DNA of 64,000 bases from assembly GCA_964569845.1 (NCBI GenBank), contig CAZMUQ010000002.1, forward strand, positions 1 to 64,000, read 5' to 3'. Made by a program: the position numbers and the translations under genes. Under the pieces are notes generated by a model. The model was not told the DNA's origin. It saw only the letters and a list, made by a program, of their open reading frames with translations, and ran no database searches. Shown in pieces: positions 43,804-53,064 of this stretch (position 1 is the stretch's first letter; every line of letters starts with the position of its first letter). Source of the DNA: CAZMUQ01 sp964569845. Lineage in GTDB: Archaea; Thermoproteota; Bathyarchaeia; Hecatellales; Hecatellaceae.

Positions 43804-44286
43804 TTAACCTTTTCTTAGCCTACCCTCTCTATCTATTTCCTTGGCACGGATTCTTGTTGATGATATCGGCTTCCCATTTTCAGCTTTAACCTTTTCTATT
43901 AGGACTATCTCAAGCCGCTTTAAACCATTTATCTCCCTAATCCTGTTAATCTCCTCAGCTATGTAGACAGTTTCATTACTAACCATTATTGCATCTAAAT
44001 CTTTAACAATATGAGCTATACCAAATCTGTTATCTATGGGAACTATTTGAAACCTACCAATAAAACCTCTCTCAGATAAAAATTCTTCTAGAACCTTCTT
44101 CCTATACTCGTAAGGATTTACTTCATGTTTCTTTAGAGATTTTACAAGAGAGTCTGTTGAAAGCCCTATTAAAACTTTCTCACTTAAGTTAAAAGCTTCT
44201 AGAAGAGTTTTTTCATGCCCCTTATGTAAAATGTCAAATGTTCCACCAAGGGCGAGTTTTTTAAACTTAAATTTACCTTCAGCCAT
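43804..44286 (-). CDS. coaD: phosphopantetheine adenylyltransferase (archaeal type)
   Basis: A 160-residue nucleotidyltransferase in coenzyme A synthesis. GGTFDILHKGHEKTLLEAF holds the HxGH-like motif, and SSTRIRAKE the late KMSKS-like motif. It converts 4'-phosphopantetheine and ATP to dephospho-CoA. It is followed by a 65-bp gap before the AK6 gene. Confidence 0.93.
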   Translation of the reverse strand: MAEGKFKFKKLALGGTFDILHKGHEKTLLEAFNLSEKVLIGLSTDSLVKSLKKHEVNPYEYRKKVLEEFLSERGFIGRFQIVPIDNRFGIAHIVKDLDAIMVSNETVYIAEEINRIREINGLKRLEIVLIEKVKAENGKPISSTRIRAKEIDREGRLRKG

Positions 44287-44397
44287 GAATAATTACCACT
44301 ATAATTAGGTATTAGTAAACCAAAATTATAACTTTAAATGATTAAACTTTCTAATTTTAAACTAGAATTTATCTTTAAGTTTTAGAAGGTTTAAATT

Positions 44398-45300
44398 ATG
44401 CTTACTGAAGAGGAAGTTGAAAAGCTTAGGAAAGCAGGGGAGATAGCTTCAAAGGTTAGAGGATGGGTTGAGGGATTTATTAAAGAGGGTATGAAAATCA
44501 TTGATATTTGTGAAGCTGTGGAATCTAAAATTTTAAGTTTAGGTGGAAAACCAGCTTTCCCGTGTAATGTTGATGTTAATGAGGTTGCAGCACACTATAC
44601 TTCACCACCAAACGATGTAGAAGTTATTCCTACAGCATCTATAGTTAAAGTTGATATCGGAGTTCATGTTGATGGATATATAGCCGATACGGCAACAACC
44701 ATATGCTTTAACCCCGAATACCTAAGTTTAAGAGAAGCTACAATTCGTGCTTTAGAAGAAGCCCTAAAAATTGTTAATACTGGAGTTAAGGTTTCTAGTC
44801 TGGGTAAAGTTATTGAAGAAACAATTAAAAGATATGGAGTTCAACCTATCAGAAATTTGACAGGACATGAAATGTCAAGATACACTATCCATGCTGGAAT
44901 TCATATACCGAATGTTGGCCTAATGAATGGCAGCAAAATAGAAGAGGGAAAAGTTTATGCTATTGAACCATTCTCAACAACCATAGAAGGTTATGGTGAA
45001 GTTGAAAATGGACCAAGTGGGTACATCTACAGAATTTTAAAAGATAAACCTCCAAAAGGAGGTGAGGAAAAAATTCTCTTTAACGTTTTAAGGGAAAAGT
45101 TTCGTAGCTTACCTTTTGCTTTACGCTGGGCTTTAAAAGTTTCCCCTGTTAAGGATTTCCACAGAGTATTTAATAGTCTTCTCCGATCAAGGCATATCTA
45201 TGCTTATCCAGTATTAGTTGAAAGGAAGAGGCAACCAGTAGCCCAATCAGAGCATACATTTATAATCTATAAGGGTAAGGTTGAAGTTACGACAATTTAG
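44398..45300 (+). CDS. map: methionine aminopeptidase type II
   Basis: A 300-residue dinuclear metallopeptidase that removes initiator Met. Metal ligands are seen in VDIGVHVDGYIADTA, LTGHEMSRY, IEPF and QSEHTFII. The insert of about 60 residues between the last two ligands marks type II, the archaeal and eukaryotic form. The ATG follows GAAGG. It meets the convergent membrane-protein gene tail to tail. Confidence 0.95.
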   Translation: MLTEEEVEKLRKAGEIASKVRGWVEGFIKEGMKIIDICEAVESKILSLGGKPAFPCNVDVNEVAAHYTSPPNDVEVIPTASIVKVDIGVHVDGYIADTATTICFNPEYLSLREATIRALEEALKIVNTGVKVSSLGKVIEETIKRYGVQPIRNLTGHEMSRYTIHAGIHIPNVGLMNGSKIEEGKVYAIEPFSTTIEGYGEVENGPSGYIYRILKDKPPKGGEEKILFNVLREKFRSLPFALRWALKVSPVKDFHRVFNSLLRSRHIYAYPVLVERKRQPVAQSEHTFIIYKGKVEVTTI

Positions 45301-45692
45301 AATATTGAAGATTCTTTTGACTCTTTTTTAGCAGGCTCTTCCACATATATTGCTTCAATCTGGAAAGGCCCCCCACAATTTGGGCAAGAACCAATAACTT
45401 TAGGTATATAATCTCCAATTTGGAAATTTCTAACACTTTTAAAAGCACATTTCGTACATTGAATAAGAGTTAGAACTTTTTGTGAAGGTTTAGGTTGGGT
45501 TCTTGTTAATGCTCTTATAAGCATTGTGAAAAGTACTAAGAATAGGAAAATACTTAGCAAAGTTAGAATGTAATCATATTGGTTTATGGGAATAGAAGAA
45601 AATTCCAAGAAAATATATAAAAAGATTAGGAATATCATTAGCAAGAAAATTCGGAAAAGCCCCTTCAAAAAATTCTTTTTTTCCTTATTCAA
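45297..45692 (-). CDS. two-helix membrane protein with zinc ribbon
   Basis: A 131-residue protein: a basic N-terminus, two transmembrane helices (LFRIFLLMIFLIFLYIFLEF and LTLLSIFLFLVLFTMLI), then a cytosolic zinc ribbon (QCTKCAFKS, CPNCGGPF). I recognise no named family. It is 15 bp downstream of the DUF1512 gene and probably co-transcribed. Confidence 0.75.
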   Translation of the reverse strand: MNKEKKNFLKGLFRIFLLMIFLIFLYIFLEFSSIPINQYDYILTLLSIFLFLVLFTMLIRALTRTQPKPSQKVLTLIQCTKCAFKSVRNFQIGDYIPKVIGSCPNCGGPFQIEAIYVEEPAKKESKESSIF

Positions 45693-45707
45693 TTTTTCAC
45701 CATTTGT

Positions 45708-46871
45708 TTAGGCTATACCTATAGTATTTCCTATTCCTGCAATTATTACAATATCTCCCTCTTTAGTATTTTCACTAATTATGCGCTTTATTCTTTCTAG
45801 GGCTTTTTCAACACCTTCATAAATCTCCTTTTTCATAGGGGAAATAGCCTCTCTTAAAGACTCCTTTATGACAACAGCAAACAATGGAATCTTATACTTA
45901 TTTGCAACTTCCTCAATCTTAAACCTTTCAACACCAATACCACCAATAGCAGCTCCAATACCCTCAGCAACATCACCAGTTTTCTCACCTTCAAATTTTA
46001 ATGCAGCATCAACCATTATGATGAGTGAAGGTTTACTTGAATCTGAGGATTTAAGATTTTCTATTAAAGTTGTAATAGCGTCACCAGGTTTACCCACATT
46101 TCCACCTGGACCTTCAGCCTTTAACACATAAACTTTCCTGCTATCAATACTTGTTTCGGCGAAAACCATATCCTTCTCAATCTTTTTCCACTCTCTGCCA
46201 CGAACAAGTTTGTTTGCAACTAAGGCACCGGCACCATCACCTATAGGTTGACCCTTAGAAAAAGCTTGGATAGCTCCTTCAAAAGCCGAAGCTTGCTCTA
46301 AAATTATAGGCATAATCATTTGAAGCTGAGCCAATAAAAGATAGGATTTTGTACGCTTACTTAAAATATAATAATGCCTAATATACCGGTAAACAAAGTT
46401 TAGGTCCATCGCTGCTTCAAGAAGATTTTCTAAATTATTTATTGTTGATTCATCAGCATTAGGTGCAAGCCTACGAACCTCATCCTTCATGCTTAAATCA
46501 CGTACATTTAATAAATGGTCAAGTTTCCAAACAATTCCAGCAGGGTCTAGGTTTACAGGTTCAATAAAAAATCTTTCTAAAAATTGGTCTATTCTTGAGG
46601 TTGGATCAACCTCAGGTTTACCGAGCTCCTTAACGGTTGATATTGAAATTTCCCTGGCTTTATCTCTAAGAGCTTTAAGTTTATAAAGAGACCTTTCAAT
46701 ATCTCTGGCCCATAAAGCCATTTGTAATCTTTGACCATAAAAGATGTAAGCAAATATGAAAACCAAAAAAAATACTTGAATAATCCAAGTAAGTATATTT
46801 GATTGTTCACCAAATAACCCTGAAAGCAGAGGCATCTCAACCAACACCATCTGAAATTGTCCATTACACAA
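45708..46871 (-). CDS. DUF1512 membrane-anchored protein
   Basis: A 387-residue archaeal protein: one N-terminal transmembrane helix (ILTWIIQVFFLVFIFAYIFY), a long helical middle, and a C-terminal alpha-beta domain (GDGAGALVANKL; AEGPGGNVGKPGDA; VIIAGIGNTIGIA) rich in glycine loops. I place it in DUF1512, which has no known role. The frame opens at 46871, but the ATG at 46850 (MVLVEMPLL) or 46835 is also possible. Confidence 0.8.
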   Translation of the reverse strand: MCNGQFQMVLVEMPLLSGLFGEQSNILTWIIQVFFLVFIFAYIFYGQRLQMALWARDIERSLYKLKALRDKAREISISTVKELGKPEVDPTSRIDQFLERFFIEPVNLDPAGIVWKLDHLLNVRDLSMKDEVRRLAPNADESTINNLENLLEAAMDLNFVYRYIRHYYILSKRTKSYLLLAQLQMIMPIILEQASAFEGAIQAFSKGQPIGDGAGALVANKLVRGREWKKIEKDMVFAETSIDSRKVYVLKAEGPGGNVGKPGDAITTLIENLKSSDSSKPSLIIMVDAALKFEGEKTGDVAEGIGAAIGGIGVERFKIEEVANKYKIPLFAVVIKESLREAISPMKKEIYEGVEKALERIKRIISENTKEGDIVIIAGIGNTIGIA

Positions 46872-46951
46872 ACAACAAAAGAAGGATTCGGGTAAATAAA
46901 GCTTTATTTGGAATAGAGAAAACTTTATCTTAATCTTTAACCTAAAAAGTA

Positions 46952-47077
46952 TGGGCTCACGGCCATAGTCCTCAGGGTAAGACCCGGTCCCATCAGAACC
47001 CGGAAGTGAATCCTGAGGACGCCGTTCGTTGTACTACTCTCCGAAAGGGGGTGGGAAGCGGCGGTGCCGTGAGCCCA
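46952..47077 (+). rRNA. rrf: 5S ribosomal RNA
   Basis: The terminal stem TGGGCTCACGGC pairs with GCCGTGAGCCCA. The diagnostic loop CCCGGTCCCATCAGAACCC and GGAAGTGAA lie in the expected place, and GGGTGGGAAGC is near the 3' end. It stands apart from 16S and 23S genes, as in most TACK archaea. An A/T-rich promoter region lies just upstream. Confidence 0.97.
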
Positions 47078-47148
47078 TGTTTTACTCTTGGGATGTAGGT
47101 TGGTCATTTTAGCTTTTTGGCTTACATTACTATCTACCGGGATTTCTC

Positions 47149-47940
47149 TTGCGTGATGATGAAGTCTTTAGTCAAAAGGTTATTTATGACAAACAGTATG
47201 GAAATGCTGAAGATACTTTTAAGGTTACTTTTTGGGAAATATCTGCAGTAAAAATGATTATTGATGGTGTTAAACCTTCTAAAAAAAGTGTAATTTTAGA
47301 TGTTGGTTGTGGTTTAGGGAGGATACTCACGTTAATTTCTCTTTTAGCAAGTTGCTATTGTATTGGTATTGACTTGTCTTTTAAAGGAATTAAGGTTGCA
47401 AAAAATTATGCTAAAAAAATTAAAGCTGGAAAATTCTGTGATTTTATTGTTGCTGATGTAAGATTTTTACCTTTTAAACCATTATGTTTTGATACAGTAT
47501 TATGTCACCACGTACTTGAACATATACCTAATGATAGAAGAACGCTGGAGAAAGTTGTTAATAAGTTAAAGAATGAGGGGAAAATTTTTATTGCTACACC
47601 AAACACACATAAACGAGTTTTACCTTTTATTCAGTTTTACTACAGACGTAGTGATAAGCTTTATGGTCATCTAAGACGATACAAGGTTGAAATACTAACT
47701 AAGTATCTTAAAGAACTTAACCTAAAAGTCTTAGATTGTGGATATTATGATGGTTTACTAAAAAATATTGTTTTGAGTTTGCCAGGTATGAGCGGGTATA
47801 AGACCCACAACTTAAGAAATTTAAGCACCATCGGAAAGTTAAATATGATTTTTTGGTTTATTGCCGAGAAGATTGAGAAAAAATTTAGGTATTTACCAAT
47901 AGCAGCAAACTTATATGTTATTGCAGAGAAAAACTTTTAG
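47149..47940 (+). CDS. class I SAM-dependent methyltransferase
   Basis: A 263-residue protein with the SAM-binding motif ILDVGCGLGRIL, an acidic post-motif (IGIDLSF), VADVRFLPF and LCHHVLEHIPN. This is the UbiE/BioC-like class; the substrate is unknown. The C-terminus has a weak hydrophobic stretch. Start is a TTG. It follows the 5S gene and converges on a family 2 glycosyltransferase gene, so glycan or lipid modification is possible. Confidence 0.85.
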   Translation: MRDDEVFSQKVIYDKQYGNAEDTFKVTFWEISAVKMIIDGVKPSKKSVILDVGCGLGRILTLISLLASCYCIGIDLSFKGIKVAKNYAKKIKAGKFCDFIVADVRFLPFKPLCFDTVLCHHVLEHIPNDRRTLEKVVNKLKNEGKIFIATPNTHKRVLPFIQFYYRRSDKLYGHLRRYKVEILTKYLKELNLKVLDCGYYDGLLKNIVLSLPGMSGYKTHNLRNLSTIGKLNMIFWFIAEKIEKKFRYLPIAANLYVIAEKNF

Positions 47941-47943
47941 ATT

Positions 47944-48543
47944 TTAAGCTAAAGCAATACCCATATGGTAAAGCTGAATCGTAGAGTCTAAAAGTATCTT
48001 CAAATTGTTATTTACCGCCCTAAAGCAAAAGTCACAATCTTCACCTCTACTAAGGAAAGGATTAAAAAGCCCTATCTTTTTAAAAACCTCCCTTTTAATC
48101 ATCGTACAACCCATACCAACATGTTTTACGTATCTTACGCTACAATCAGGATCTTTCCAGCCATAATCACCATAAAATATGCTTGCAATATTACATACTT
48201 TCATGTGATTAAGCAAACGTTTCAGACATTCTCTAGTAAGTAAAACATCACTATCGACAAAAAATATATACCTGCCATGACTTCTTAAGACACAAAGGTT
48301 TCTGGCTTCAGATATATTTGTTTTACGCTTAATTATTTTTATACCCCAATACTTCCCTAGGTTTTCTTCCCTAAATTTTTTGAGAATATCTAAAGTTTCA
48401 TCAGTACTTCCACCATCAACAAAAACAACTTCCAATTTACTCTTATCATAATCTAAGCTTTTAATTGTATCAAGTACAAGTTTAACTGTTAACCCGCAAT
48501 TTAAAGTCGGCATACATATACTTACGGTTGGTTTTTTAACCAT
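47944..48543 (-). CDS. family 2 glycosyltransferase
   Basis: A 199-residue GT-A fold protein. SICMPTLNCG and VFVDGGSTDETL form the nucleotide-sugar site, FFVDSDVLL the metal-binding DxD-like motif, and SRGEDCDFCFRA the acceptor-side acid. It lacks a membrane tail, so the product or acceptor cannot be inferred. It lies 24 bp downstream of speE on the same strand. Confidence 0.88.
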   Translation of the reverse strand: MVKKPTVSICMPTLNCGLTVKLVLDTIKSLDYDKSKLEVVFVDGGSTDETLDILKKFREENLGKYWGIKIIKRKTNISEARNLCVLRSHGRYIFFVDSDVLLTRECLKRLLNHMKVCNIASIFYGDYGWKDPDCSVRYVKHVGMGCTMIKREVFKKIGLFNPFLSRGEDCDFCFRAVNNNLKILLDSTIQLYHMGIALA

Positions 48544-48567
48544 AAAAAACCCCAGAATAAGGGGGAA

Positions 48568-49482
48568 TTAGGAAACCATAAAAGTTGGGTTATCGTCTGT
48601 GACGATTTCTTCCTCTTCCTCAAGCTTTTTTCTTAAATGTTTAGGTAAACTAAAAATAGATTGATGTGTTTTTCCATCATAAAACTTTAAGTCTTTAATA
48701 CCTCTTAACTCAAGCTTCTTATCAATTTCATCCACTGTTAAAAATTCAGGACTAAACTTTTTTGAACCTAAAACAAATCCCCAAGGAGATGAATAAGATG
48801 CAACTTCAACTCTATATGCACTAGTTAAAGGAAAAACTACGCTTACAGTTTTATATATTCTTGAAAAACAGCTTAGGCTGTGAAAAATAGAGGTTGCTTG
48901 GGTAACCATTAAACCTTCACTACCTAGTTTCTCATTAACTACAGTATAAAACTCCTTTGTGTAAAGAAGATAGGAGGGGCCCCCCTCTAGAGGATCTGTT
49001 ACATCAATAATGATTACATCATAAGTATTGTTAGGTTGATTTGTAAGAAAACTTCTACCATCCCCAAAAATAAGCTTAACTCTTTTATCCTCAAACGAAT
49101 CTCCACATATTTCTCTTAAGTATTTTTTTGATACTTCTATAACATCTTTATCAAGGTCAACCATTACTACGGAGGAAACAGTGTTATGTTTTAAAACTTC
49201 CCTTAAGATACCCCCTTCACCACCACCAATAATAAGTATATTTGAGGGGTTTGGGTGGGTTAGTAATGCAGGGTGGACAATAGCTTCATGGTAAATCCAT
49301 TCATCCATGAGTGAAGATTGAAGCTTACCATCAAGAATTAAACATTTACCGTAATCATAAGTATCAATAACTTCAACCTTCTGATAAGGAGTTTCACCTG
49401 AAAAAATTAACTTTCTAATTTTATATTGAAGAAGAGCTGTTTCCGTTAAATTTTCGGAGTACCAAACACCACCACTTTTCAA
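48568..49482 (-). CDS. speE: polyamine aminopropyltransferase (spermidine synthase family)
   Basis: A 304-residue enzyme moving an aminopropyl group from decarboxylated SAM to a polyamine or agmatine. Motifs are LILDGKLQSSLMDEWIYHE, IIGGGEGGILRE and the catalytic DVTDPLEGG. Its TTG start overlaps the end of the upstream decarboxylase gene by four bases, so the two are co-translated. Confidence 0.93.
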   Translation of the reverse strand: MKSGGVWYSENLTETALLQYKIRKLIFSGETPYQKVEVIDTYDYGKCLILDGKLQSSLMDEWIYHEAIVHPALLTHPNPSNILIIGGGEGGILREVLKHNTVSSVVMVDLDKDVIEVSKKYLREICGDSFEDKRVKLIFGDGRSFLTNQPNNTYDVIIIDVTDPLEGGPSYLLYTKEFYTVVNEKLGSEGLMVTQATSIFHSLSCFSRIYKTVSVVFPLTSAYRVEVASYSSPWGFVLGSKKFSPEFLTVDEIDKKLELRGIKDLKFYDGKTHQSIFSLPKHLRKKLEEEEEIVTDDNPTFMVS

Positions 49483-49850
49483 CTAAGAACCTCCTCAACA
49501 ATTTTTGGTTTATGGAAAGCTCCTCTTTTAAGTTCTAAAACTCTAACTCTTTTAGGCTTAATTTCTTCAACAATTCTTTTATAAGCCTTCCACGGATCCA
49601 TTTTAGATCCGCAGGTAAAAATATCGATTGCAACATAACCTTTTTCAGGCCATGTATGAATTGATAGGTGAGATTCGGCAATTAAGATAACTCCAGTTAC
49701 ACCATAAGGATGAAACTTGTAAAAGAATTTCCATATTATTCTTCCTCCAGCTTCGTTTAAACCCTTAACTAAAACACTTTCCAAAAATTTTTCATCATTA
49801 ATAACATCGAAATCACAATTAAAAAATTCGACAATTAAATGTCTACCCAC
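49479..49850 (-). CDS. speH: pyruvoyl S-adenosylmethionine (or arginine) decarboxylase
   Basis: A 123-residue proenzyme that self-cleaves before Ser60 in AESHLSIHTWPE to make the pyruvoyl group. FTCG supplies the catalytic Cys. Small AdoMetDC paralogues of crenarchaea decarboxylate arginine instead, so the substrate needs testing. The pairing with speE favours AdoMet decarboxylase. It is adjacent to tRNA-Val. Confidence 0.92.
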   Translation of the reverse strand: MGRHLIVEFFNCDFDVINDEKFLESVLVKGLNEAGGRIIWKFFYKFHPYGVTGVILIAESHLSIHTWPEKGYVAIDIFTCGSKMDPWKAYKRIVEEIKPKRVRVLELKRGAFHKPKIVEEVLS

Positions 49851-49942
49851 GTAGCCTATTTTACTCTCACCTCCATAAATTTTTGATCTTACACTAAGAA
49901 AAATATTATCTGAAGTCTTTGCTTTAAAATTTTCTCAAAAAT

Positions 49943-50033
49943 TGGTGGGCCGGGCAGGACTCGAACCTGCGACCCTCCGCGCTTCCTGAAAAATTTGTCA
50001 GGCGGAGATCCTAACCATCTAGACGACCGGCCC
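49943..50033 (-). tRNA. tRNA-Val (GAC anticodon) with a short intron and encoded CCA
   Basis: Acceptor GGGCCGG/CCGGCCC, D arm GTCT...GGAT, T arm GCAGG-TTCGAGT-CCTGC. The anticodon stem is TCCGC/GCGGA. Between them lie 21 bases instead of seven. Removing 14 bases (about 49982-49995) at the canonical site after position 37 leaves loop CTGACAC with anticodon GAC. A CTGA/TCAG helix inside the extra sequence supports a bulge-helix-bulge-like substrate, though the 3' bulge is not standard. Discriminator A is followed by CCA in the genome, unlike the tRNA-Arg here. Confidence 0.9.
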
Positions 50034-50079
50034 ACACTATTCAAGATTTTTAACTATGAAGGTTCTTATAACCTTTTGT

Positions 50080-51408
50080 TTAGGTTAGGTAAGGTAAAAC
50101 CCAGAAAATTAATGTTAAGATGTAGCATACAACTAAGGATATAGCTACAAAGGGTATACTATAACTGAAAAATGTTTTTAATGGAATTTTGCCTTCCTCC
50201 TTTTCACAAATGTTTAAAGCAACATATAGAGCAGGTGCGCCTGCAATAGTTGCATTACTTCCAAGCGTTCCAGCCCAAACTAAAGCCCAATAATAAGGCC
50301 ATGGTTCAATTCCATGGTGAAATGTCAAATCCTTTATGATGTAGAGAAATGTTAAAATATATGCATCATGTTCAACAATGCTACAAACTGCAGCAGTAAA
50401 CCAGTATAACACCGTAACACCTACCAGTACATTTTTACCAAGCCAAGGAAAAAGAAAATCAGCAAACATCTTAATTATACCAACATGTTTAATTCCACCA
50501 ACCATAGAAAAAAGCAGAATATAGAAAAATATTGCTCTCCAATCAAGCTCAGCAAGTATTTTCTCAAAGCTTGGCTTATTAATTCTTCCAGCTAAGATTT
50601 CAAGAATTAAAGACAAGATCACAGCACCAGAAATTGCAATAAAACCAAGAGCTACATTCAGAACCTGCCTAAGAGACATAGCAAAAACTGTAACAATAAA
50701 CATTAAACATACAATAGATGCAAAACGTTTATCCTTAATATTAGCACTTTCATCTTCAAATTTTGAAAAAACAAATTTGCCTGAAAACATCCTTTTAAAT
50801 CTTAACCAAAAAAATAAAATAACTGCAATAAGGGTAATTAGAAGTAAAGGAAAAGATGAAGGCCTACCAAATTGCCATATGAACTCTAAAAATTCTATTC
50901 CACTTACACTATGTAACATTTGAGGTGGAAGATCTCCTAAAAGCAAAGCAGTACCCATAAAATTTGCACATAATGCAATAAACAGAATAAAAGGTACAGG
51001 ATTTAGGTTCAATCTTCTTGTTACATGCAAAATAAGAGGAGACATCATTAAAACAACAACAACATTATCAACAAACATAGAGACAAGAGCTGAAAAAACT
51101 CCAAGCATAACTATAAATGTTGCAGGATTTCCACCGGAAATTTTTAAAGATTTTATAGCAAGCATCTCCGGTATACCTGACTTGCTAAAATATCCTGCAA
51201 TAATCCATATACCAATAAGAATACAGATAACATTCCAATCAACAAACATAAAAGCTTGAACCTCATTCATAACCCCAAAAATAATCATTAAAATAACGCC
51301 AAAAAAAGCTACTACAGTTCTGTCAATAATACCTGAAATAATGATAGCTATTGTTACAAAAAATATTATGACAGCATATATCTGAGTAGCGTCAAGCCCA
51401 ACCATCAC
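50080..51408 (-). CDS. ArsB/NhaD-type (SLC13-like) permease
   Basis: A 442-residue membrane protein with about 11-12 helices of the ion-transporter superfamily. Two half repeats are visible, one with DNVVVVLMMSPL and the other with EHDAYILTFLYI and GTLGSNATIAGAPA. These match arsenite/Na+-type permeases such as ArsB and NhaD. No arsR or arsA is nearby. Substrate is unknown; Na+/H+ exchange or oxyanion efflux are the options. Confidence 0.85.
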   Translation of the reverse strand: MMVGLDATQIYAVIIFFVTIAIIISGIIDRTVVAFFGVILMIIFGVMNEVQAFMFVDWNVICILIGIWIIAGYFSKSGIPEMLAIKSLKISGGNPATFIVMLGVFSALVSMFVDNVVVVLMMSPLILHVTRRLNLNPVPFILFIALCANFMGTALLLGDLPPQMLHSVSGIEFLEFIWQFGRPSSFPLLLITLIAVILFFWLRFKRMFSGKFVFSKFEDESANIKDKRFASIVCLMFIVTVFAMSLRQVLNVALGFIAISGAVILSLILEILAGRINKPSFEKILAELDWRAIFFYILLFSMVGGIKHVGIIKMFADFLFPWLGKNVLVGVTVLYWFTAAVCSIVEHDAYILTFLYIIKDLTFHHGIEPWPYYWALVWAGTLGSNATIAGAPALYVALNICEKEEGKIPLKTFFSYSIPFVAISLVVCYILTLIFWVLPYLT

Positions 51409-51502
51409 AGCATCAACCTAAAAATTGGATAGGAAAAATCTTATAGAAATCCGTAAGGGTAAATTAAAGAGATAAATTTTTCTAACCGCTAGCTTTCTCG
51501 TT

Positions 51503-52354
51503 TTAGAAAGTTACTGATAAACCACTTTTTAGTAATAGAAATCTTTTTCCAAATGTTTCAGCAAAAAGCTTCATAGCCTCAAACCCTGTACAATGACATG
51601 GTGCAACAACTTCAGGGTTAAACTTTTTAAACTCATTTAAGGTCTGTTCTAACCTTTCTTTTGATGCTCCCTCAAGATGAAAACCACCAATAACTCCATA
51701 AACCTTGCTAATTCCAGTGATTTTTTGTGCATACTTAACTGTATTTACTATTCCAGCATGAGCACAACCAGAAATTATAAGTAATCCTTTATCATCAAGC
51801 TTTAAAATTAAAGCTTGATCATCAGGTACAATATCCTCCTTGAGTATTCCATCTTTTATGGTCCAGAATCCCTTAACATCCTCAAAACCTGTAGTTCTTT
51901 CAATTTCGCCAGTGACAACAACATCATCAGTTATCCATACAGGATTTTTTGCTAAAATAAGCCTACCACCAGCTTCCTCAATTTCCGAGGGCTTAAAAGG
52001 TATACCTATATACCTGAATCTAAAAGCAAACTTTAAGTTAAAAGATTCTGGATGAGCTATAATAGGAACATTTTTTTTCCCTATTCTTTTTAAAGCTGCT
52101 ATAAGCCCGCCAGTGTGATCATAATGGCCATGAGATAAAACTATAGTTTCAACCTTTCCCATATCCAACTTTAAAACATCAAGGTTATAAGAAAAAACAT
52201 CAGGTGAAGGCCCTGTATCCATCAGTAAATTAAGCTTATCATGTTCCCGCTCAATCTCTAAAAGTAATGAAAGCCCATGCTTACCTAAAAGTTCTATGTA
52301 GGGTATCCCTGTCAAATTTTCAACAATACATGTTAATTTAACACTTTTAACCAA
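51503..52354 (-). CDS. metallo-beta-lactamase-fold hydrolase
   Basis: A 283-residue MBL-fold protein. Metal ligands are LSHGHYDHTGG (HxHxDH), SGCAHAGI and a late PCHCTG. The sequence is close to the branch annotated as methanopterin-pathway enzymes (7,8-dihydropterin-related), but I cannot prove that role. It lies 12 bp downstream of a DUF2119 gene. Confidence 0.85.
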   Translation of the reverse strand: MVKSVKLTCIVENLTGIPYIELLGKHGLSLLLEIEREHDKLNLLMDTGPSPDVFSYNLDVLKLDMGKVETIVLSHGHYDHTGGLIAALKRIGKKNVPIIAHPESFNLKFAFRFRYIGIPFKPSEIEEAGGRLILAKNPVWITDDVVVTGEIERTTGFEDVKGFWTIKDGILKEDIVPDDQALILKLDDKGLLIISGCAHAGIVNTVKYAQKITGISKVYGVIGGFHLEGASKERLEQTLNEFKKFNPEVVAPCHCTGFEAMKLFAETFGKRFLLLKSGLSVTF

Positions 52355-52366
52355 GAAAATACACCT

Positions 52367-52996
52367 CTAAATCCTGAAAGTTTGACCATACTTTTTAAAC
52401 CAATTATAATATAGCTTAGTAGCTATATTAATCTGATTAGGATACTTTCTTAACCACCTATCTAAAATTTCGTTATAACTCCTAGCTTCACCTAGATCTT
52501 TTAAAAGTTCTAAAACTGTTTCTTCTGCTTCAGCAGAAAATTTGCAGCAAACTTCTAGAACTAAACTAAGCTTAAAATGGTAGATGGAAAGAAGATGCGG
52601 AGATATAGATCCTATCAAAACTCCATTTTTAATTTCAACTAATGGGGGGACATTTTTCTTAGCAAGTCTTTGCGGATCTGTGAGAACATTGTAAGCAGAT
52701 TTCCTATAACAATGTAACTCGACGTAGATATCAGGGTTATATTTTTGAATTAACTTTAAAAGACGCTTACCTTCTAAGGTTTTATAATAGGCTTCTTTAA
52801 GCGTACTTATGTACTTACTTCTATTGCTATGAGTAATTTTTGGGATAATAATGATTTTACCATAGGCGTTCGTCATACCATTCATAATAAACTTTTTAAG
52901 TATAGGCTTAGTAACCTTCCATTCTTTTCCATGTAAACCTCCCACAAAAAGTTTAGTTAAATCAGGATACCTTGACCGGAGAACATAAATCTCCAT
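52367..52996 (-). CDS. DUF2119-family protein (carboxypeptidase-like fold)
   Basis: A 209-residue archaeal protein. GGLHGKEW resembles the zinc-binding GxHGxE of AstE/AspA-type hydrolases, and VELHCY could supply the second His. The family is found mainly in methanogens and relatives, with no confirmed activity. It is co-directional with the downstream MBL gene. Confidence 0.82.
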   Translation of the reverse strand: MEIYVLRSRYPDLTKLFVGGLHGKEWKVTKPILKKFIMNGMTNAYGKIIIIPKITHSNRSKYISTLKEAYYKTLEGKRLLKLIQKYNPDIYVELHCYRKSAYNVLTDPQRLAKKNVPPLVEIKNGVLIGSISPHLLSIYHFKLSLVLEVCCKFSAEAEETVLELLKDLGEARSYNEILDRWLRKYPNQINIATKLYYNWFKKYGQTFRI

Positions 52997-53064
52997 TTTT
53001 TATCTCACAAAGAAATTAAAGAAAAAAGAAAAATTAAGATTTTAGGATTAAAACGTACAGCAAA

